Positions 60,487 to 64,000 of a DNA stretch of 64,000 bases are shown piece after piece. The position numbers and the translations under genes were made by a program. Each line of letters opens with the position of its first letter. The stretch's first letter is position 1. The notes below the pieces were generated by a model, which did no database searches, was not told the DNA's origin, and worked only from the letters and a program-made list of their open reading frames with translations. The stretch comes from Sphagnum compactum (Eukaryota > Bryophyta > Sphagnopsida > Sphagnales): the NCBI GenBank assembly GCA_965153455.1, contig OZ234500.1:1798001-1862000 (forward strand). Direction: 5' to 3'.

Positions 60487-60714
60487 TTGAGATCCCAGCA
60501 GGTCAAGCCAGGTTCTAAGTTTAGAACGGTTGAAGGAAGTTATAAATTTAGAAAAGTATATCTCAATAGATCCTTTTTCTTCAATATAAAGTATCATTGT
60601 GATAAACGACATTGCAAAGGGACAACGACGTTTAGTGAGAAAGACAGTGAGAAGGGACGCGTCGGTGGGTCACTTCCACCCATGAGAGAAATTACTTCAA
60701 CAAGTGAGAGATGA
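60487..60714 (+). CDS. Small ORF with FLYWCH-like zinc finger
   Basis: A 75-codon frame reads FRTVEGSYKFRKVYLNRS and then KYHCDKRHCKGTTTF. The pattern (Gly-Tyr-Lys, Asn, Tyr-x-Cys, Cys-Lys-Gly) resembles the FLYWCH zinc finger found in some DNA-binding proteins and Mutator-like transposases, with His in place of the usual Trp. It could be a first exon or a transposase remnant. No partner exon was identified. Confidence 0.35.
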   Translation: MRSQQVKPGSKFRTVEGSYKFRKVYLNRSFFFNIKYHCDKRHCKGTTTFSEKDSEKGRVGGSLPPMREITSTSER

Positions 60715-61003
60715 TTTTTAGTATTGTTACAACGTCACCACAACATCAGCAAACAAGACTTCCCTAACCTAGGGAAAGACCAAAATTTTAAAACAAAAAA
60801 TGTTGACAATGCTCTGCACGTGCTACAGTCAAGCCCCCACCATCTTGGGATTGAGTGACCAAAGCACCCATCAGCATTCTTGTTTCAAGACTTTTGGATC
60901 ACATGAAACTCAACCCAACCCCAGGACATGGTTCCAGAGAAAAAACAGGAGGAGCAATTGGAAGAAGTGAGGTTTTCTGCAACCCCACTCTTGCAAACCT
61001 GCT

Positions 61004-61054
61004 ATGGCAGTAGAGGTTTGTTCCCATCATCGGGAGCTTTCGCTTGAAGCAAAG
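61004..61054 (+). other. Possible orphan first exon (MAVEVCSHHRELSLEAK)
   Basis: An ATG opens 17 codons of ordinary composition, ending at GCAAAG before GTTTGT, a possible donor. A T-rich, intron-like tract of about 1.1 kb follows. I could not find the next exon. The Bet v 1 gene begins 1.9 kb downstream but has its own TATA box, so this may belong to another transcript or to none. Confidence 0.25.
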
Positions 61055-62200
61055 GTTTGTTGCTTTAGTGGGAGTTTTTTATTTCGATTTTTTAAATTTA
61101 TGGTTTTATTTATTTCTCTTATTTCTTTTTTGCTTCTGGTTTTTAGTTTTCTGTTATTTGGCTTGGTTTTTAAATACCGTTTTTTTGGGGTTTCAATTTT
61201 TTCTCTCTTTTAAATTTTTTTTAATGTATTCCTGTATTTTCTTAAAAATTCTGGTTTTGCATTTTTTCGGTTTCTGGTTTTTTTTTTCTGTACCTTTTGA
61301 AAATTTTGTTTCTATCTTGTTACTTTTCTGTTGGTTTTTATTTTTGTTTCTGTTTTTTTCTCCCTCTTTTTCTGTTGGCTTTCTTAATGCAGGTATTCAG
61401 GGTTTTTAAATTTCTGTTTTTATGGATTTTTTCTGGATTTTTTCCCCCTTGCTTTTCCTGGTTTTCTTCTTATTTTTCATTTTCTGTTCTTTGCTTTCTG
61501 TACTTCTTTAAAAGTTCGGTTCTATATTTCTTGTTTCATTTCTGGTTTCATTTTTGTACTTTAGAGAAAATTATTCCTATTTTGTTTCTTGTTTCTTGTT
61601 TTTTCTTGTTTTTTTAAATTAAAAAAATTAGGGTTTTTTTTAATCTTTTTTTATTCCAAGTTTTGTTGTTTCTCTTGTTTTTTCTTATTTTCTTTTTTTA
61701 ATTTTCTGCTTTTAGTTTTGTGTAATTTTTCAAAAATTGGGCTATTTCTGTTGTTTCTTGCTTGTTTTCTTTTCCCATTTTTTGGGTTTTTTCAATATTG
61801 TTCTTTTGGGTTTCTAATGTTAATTGTTATTTTTGTTTTTGTTTTGTGTGTGTGTGTTTTTTGAAGTTATCATAATAATTTTTGAAAATCTATTTTCCCT
61901 ATTTCATTGCCTTTTTTTGGTCCACTTTTGTTCTTTAATTTCAACTTTCCTTTCCTGTTTTGTTTTATTTCTAGTTCTGTTTTATGTTTTATTCATTTGT
62001 TCATGTTTTTTTCTCATTCCTTTTCTGGGTTTTTTTTCTCTGGCTATTAGGGTTTCTATGCTTTTGTCTTTTTTTTGCTTTTTGTTTTTTTGGGTTGGTT
62101 TTCTAGTTTTCACTGTTTTTGTGATTATTCCATGTTTATCCCAATGTTTCTATTTCTTGGTGTTCCTGGTCTCTTTGTCTTGATGTTTATTTTTGTTGAA
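61055..62200 (+). other. 1.1-kb T-rich (U-rich) tract
   Basis: The plus strand is overwhelmingly T, with very few A-runs: short blocks such as TTTTCTTGTTT, TTTCTGTTTTT and GGGTTTTT recur throughout. Overlapping Phe-rich frames in it are artefacts of TTT and TTC codons, not proteins. Composition this one-sided suggests a transcribed intron or a decayed polypyrimidine satellite. Confidence 0.6.
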
Positions 62201-62269
62201 TTTTTTTGAATAGGATTGAAACCCGCAACTAGTTCAAGCAGTGCAAGACAACAACCATTGGTACACAGA

Positions 62270-62345
62270 GGGTGGATGAGAATGTAGGTAGATGGGCAAG
62301 TAGGTAGGTAGCTGAGAGGATAGCAGGTAGGTGGGGGAGAGAGTA
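62270..62345. repeat. GTAGGTAG-type simple-sequence patch
   Basis: Degenerate runs of GTAGGTAGGT and related text. Similar patches lie near 13950-14000 and 23400-23480. Confidence 0.6.
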
Positions 62346-62700
62346 GGCTTTTTTTTTTGGGGTGCATAGGCAGCCAGTCTAAGTGTAGGTAAGTGAGAGC
62401 AGGGTGAGAGGGGAGGCTAAAAAACAAAAAAAAACAAAAAGAGTTCGCCCAAAAAAATAAAATCAAAAAACTGCCAAAAGGGCTGAGGAAAAGAAAAAAA
62501 TGGTCAACCTGTGCTAAACCTTAGCACAGGGACAGGAAGGGACGAAAAAGATACACTCATCAGTGCACCATCCATCCAGATGGGTGCACTGGTGGGTTTG
62601 GGTTGGGTTGGGTCTCATCCCAGAACGAGACTTTTTGGATGTTGGGCTGATAGGTGAGCTTTGTCCTCAAGCTCTGCTCCCCCAGTCCGCCCTCCCAAGC

Positions 62701-62708
62701 CTATAAAG
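62701..62708 (+). promoter_or_regulatory. TATA box of the Bet v 1 gene
   Basis: CTATAAAG in the context CCAAGCCTATAAAGCC, about 225 bp before the start codon. It is followed by a pyrimidine-rich leader containing CTCTCTCTCTCG and a CAGCAGCAGCAG run. Confidence 0.5.
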
Positions 62709-62925
62709 CCATTCCATTTCCGAACGTTTCCTTCAAAGTTCTCTCTCTCTCGCTCACGCTCCGTGTGTGGCATTCTCTCCACTCATCCGCTGGTCAACAA
62801 CAAACTGTCTTTGCTCGCTGCAAACTCAATTCCCTTAAATCAGCTCTCGTCTCGGGAGCAGCAGCAGCAGCAGGAGGTGGAGCAGCTTGTGGTTGGGTTG
62901 GATTTGAGTTGCCAAGCAGCAAAAC

Positions 62926-63863
62926 ATGGTGCACACAGAGTCGCACACTGAGCCCCTGCAGTGCTCAGCTGATGACATTTGGGAGGCTGTCAAGTATCTG
63001 AATTTGCTCTTGCCCGCAATCGGGCCGGACTACTTTACAAAGAGCTTTTTTCTTGAAGGATATGGCGAGCCTGGTAGCATTCGCATTCTTCAGTTGGGAC
63101 CTGGTATAGCCCATCTGTACTGACTGCATTAATACTACTAGTCATCAAAGTGCTTTGGTGGCCTATAATTTCGGACTAGCCATTAGTTGTAACCCTGATT
63201 TTGATGATGCACCAGTGCACTTCAACAGCTCGAAAATTCTGTCTGTGTGGGATTCTTAATTTATTGTTGTGTGATTTAGAAAGGAGTCTTCGTGAAGACG
63301 TTGTAAGTTTCATTATCAGTGGAGTAATGAATTTTGGATAGGGATCCATTATAATTATTCAGCTGTTTTTCATGTGAAGAATTTCTTTAGTTTGATTTGG
63401 TTGAGATGGGTAACTGCAGCCATTGCTGGATTCTCGGTTGGAGAAATAAAGGAGCGCCTCGATAAGATCGACGATGCTAACAAGACCTTTAGCGTCACCG
63501 TATTGGAGGGCGATCCCCGCTATAGCTCCTACAGCGCCGAGATAAAATTTGTCCCCGTGGGTGACACCAGCTGTGAGGCAGTCTGGACCGCAACGTACGA
63601 GCCTGTCGGAGACATCGGCCGCCCTGAGCACATCAAGCAGCTGATCGTTCTCATATTCAAAACTCTTGAGCAAGCCGTTCTGTCATGCAAGACGATGTCA
63701 CACACTGAGGTTGATCTGGCTGCGTCACCGGATGCACTATTTGATGCGTTCAAGCGCCTTGACGAATTGCTACCCATATATTTTCCAGGATTCTTCTCTT
63801 CATCCACGTTCCTTACGGGACATGGTGAAGTTGGGAGCATCCGTGCCGTGAAAATCGGCTCAC
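62926..63863 (+). CDS. Tandem-domain PR-10 / Bet v 1-like protein (3' part outside window)
   Basis: Bet v 1-fold proteins hold small hydrophobic ligands in a cavity; some are enzymes (norcoclaurine synthases). Exon 1 is 62926-63103, exon 2 is 63420-63863, and a donor (C then GTACG) points to at least one more exon beyond 64000. Domain 1 is complete (about 151 residues), with glycine-loop GYGEPGS, KERLDKIDDAN, SYSAEIKF and a C-terminal helix (IKQLIVLIFKTLEQAVL). Domain 2 begins MSHTEVDLAASPD and has its own loop GHGEVGS. The introns cut both domains at the same place, ten residues from the start of GSIR, in the same phase. Most PR-10 proteins have a single domain of about 160 residues. Reading on past the donor would give a stop at 63899, the less likely option. 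Confidence 0.82.
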
Positions 63864-64000
63864 GTACGAAATTTTCCCTTGCAGGCTTCTCACACAAGTA
63901 GCCATCTTGCACACTAATTATTCAAGAAACACAGTCTAGTTGGCATCCAATAATCTCGCCATATATACTTCATATGATCAACAAGTCAGAGAACAAAAAT
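63864..64000 (+). other. Probable intron 2 of the Bet v 1 gene
   Basis: AT-rich sequence after the predicted donor, with a stop in the through-frame at 63899. By analogy with intron 1 of the same gene it should end some 200-300 bp further on, outside the window. Confidence 0.5.

Noticed and set aside
61044-62183. Overlapping Phe-rich 'membrane protein' frames
   Set aside because: They are products of TTT/TTC codons in a T-rich tract, occur in all three frames, and have no normal composition or motifs.
63864-63899. Read-through end of the Bet v 1 gene at the TAG at 63899
   Set aside because: The donor at 63863/63864 matches the intron position and phase in domain 1, and domain 2 would otherwise be cut to a third of its length.
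1-64000. tRNA, rRNA, CRISPR, bacterial operon or organelle features
   Set aside because: No cloverleaf, rRNA block, regularly spaced identical repeats or organellar gene content was seen; spliced nuclear plant genes make prokaryotic features implausible.

Overview
This window is nuclear DNA of a land plant, and probably of a non-seed plant (moss, liverwort, lycophyte or fern). Genes are split by short GT-AG introns (about 60-430 bp). The DNA between them is AT-rich and full of transposon remains. The plant calls rest on a yellow-stripe-like (YSL) metal-nicotianamine transporter, A-type (CYP71-clan) P450s and a PR-10/Bet v 1 gene. The non-seed call rests on a microbial-type terpene synthase-like gene (MTPSL), a family known from non-seed land plants and absent from seed plants. 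I cannot name the species.

Layout. 1-7.4 kb: no recognisable gene; a 126-nt hairpin and a decayed repeat array. 7.4-10.95 kb (+): complete seven-exon YSL gene. 12.1-22.6 kb (-): a dismembered MTPSL pseudogene. Exons 1-3 and 5 are recognisable; its third intron is expanded by about 7.4 kb of foreign DNA, and a CACTA-type MITE sits at the exon 3 edge. 24.35-39.66 kb: two direct copies of a ~5 kb segment, each carrying one intact three-exon P450 gene (-). The spacer between them was invaded by a Tourist-like MITE and by a 4,065-bp hAT transposon that has a perfect 8-bp target duplication. 39.67-40.48 kb: a ~96-bp-period minisatellite abutting the second copy. 42.4-45.05 kb (+): intact five-exon MTPSL gene with a transit-peptide-like first exon. 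48.6-52.2 kb (+): six-exon, probably plastid-targeted, single-RRM RNA-binding protein. 53.4-58.5 kb (-): degenerate Ty3/gypsy retrotransposon. 59.2-62.6 kb: a ~470-bp inverted repeat fused to a PPR remnant, a FLYWCH-like ORF and a 1.1-kb T-rich tract. 62.9 kb to the end (+): 5' part of a gene with tandem Bet v 1 domains, cut by the window edge.

How the genes may work together. The intact MTPSL, its pseudogene relative and the duplicated P450 pair lie within about 33 kb, with only transposons and repeats between them. That is the layout expected of a small terpenoid biosynthetic cluster: the synthase makes a scaffold (in plastids if the transit peptide is real) and ER-bound P450s oxidise it. 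This is an inference from position and family. Co-expression and product data would decide it. The YSL, RRM and Bet v 1 genes look like ordinary neighbours, although Bet v 1-fold proteins can bind or convert small hydrophobic metabolites.

Exon boundaries were set by eye from splice consensus, reading-frame phase and continuity of family motifs; no alignment or database search was run.
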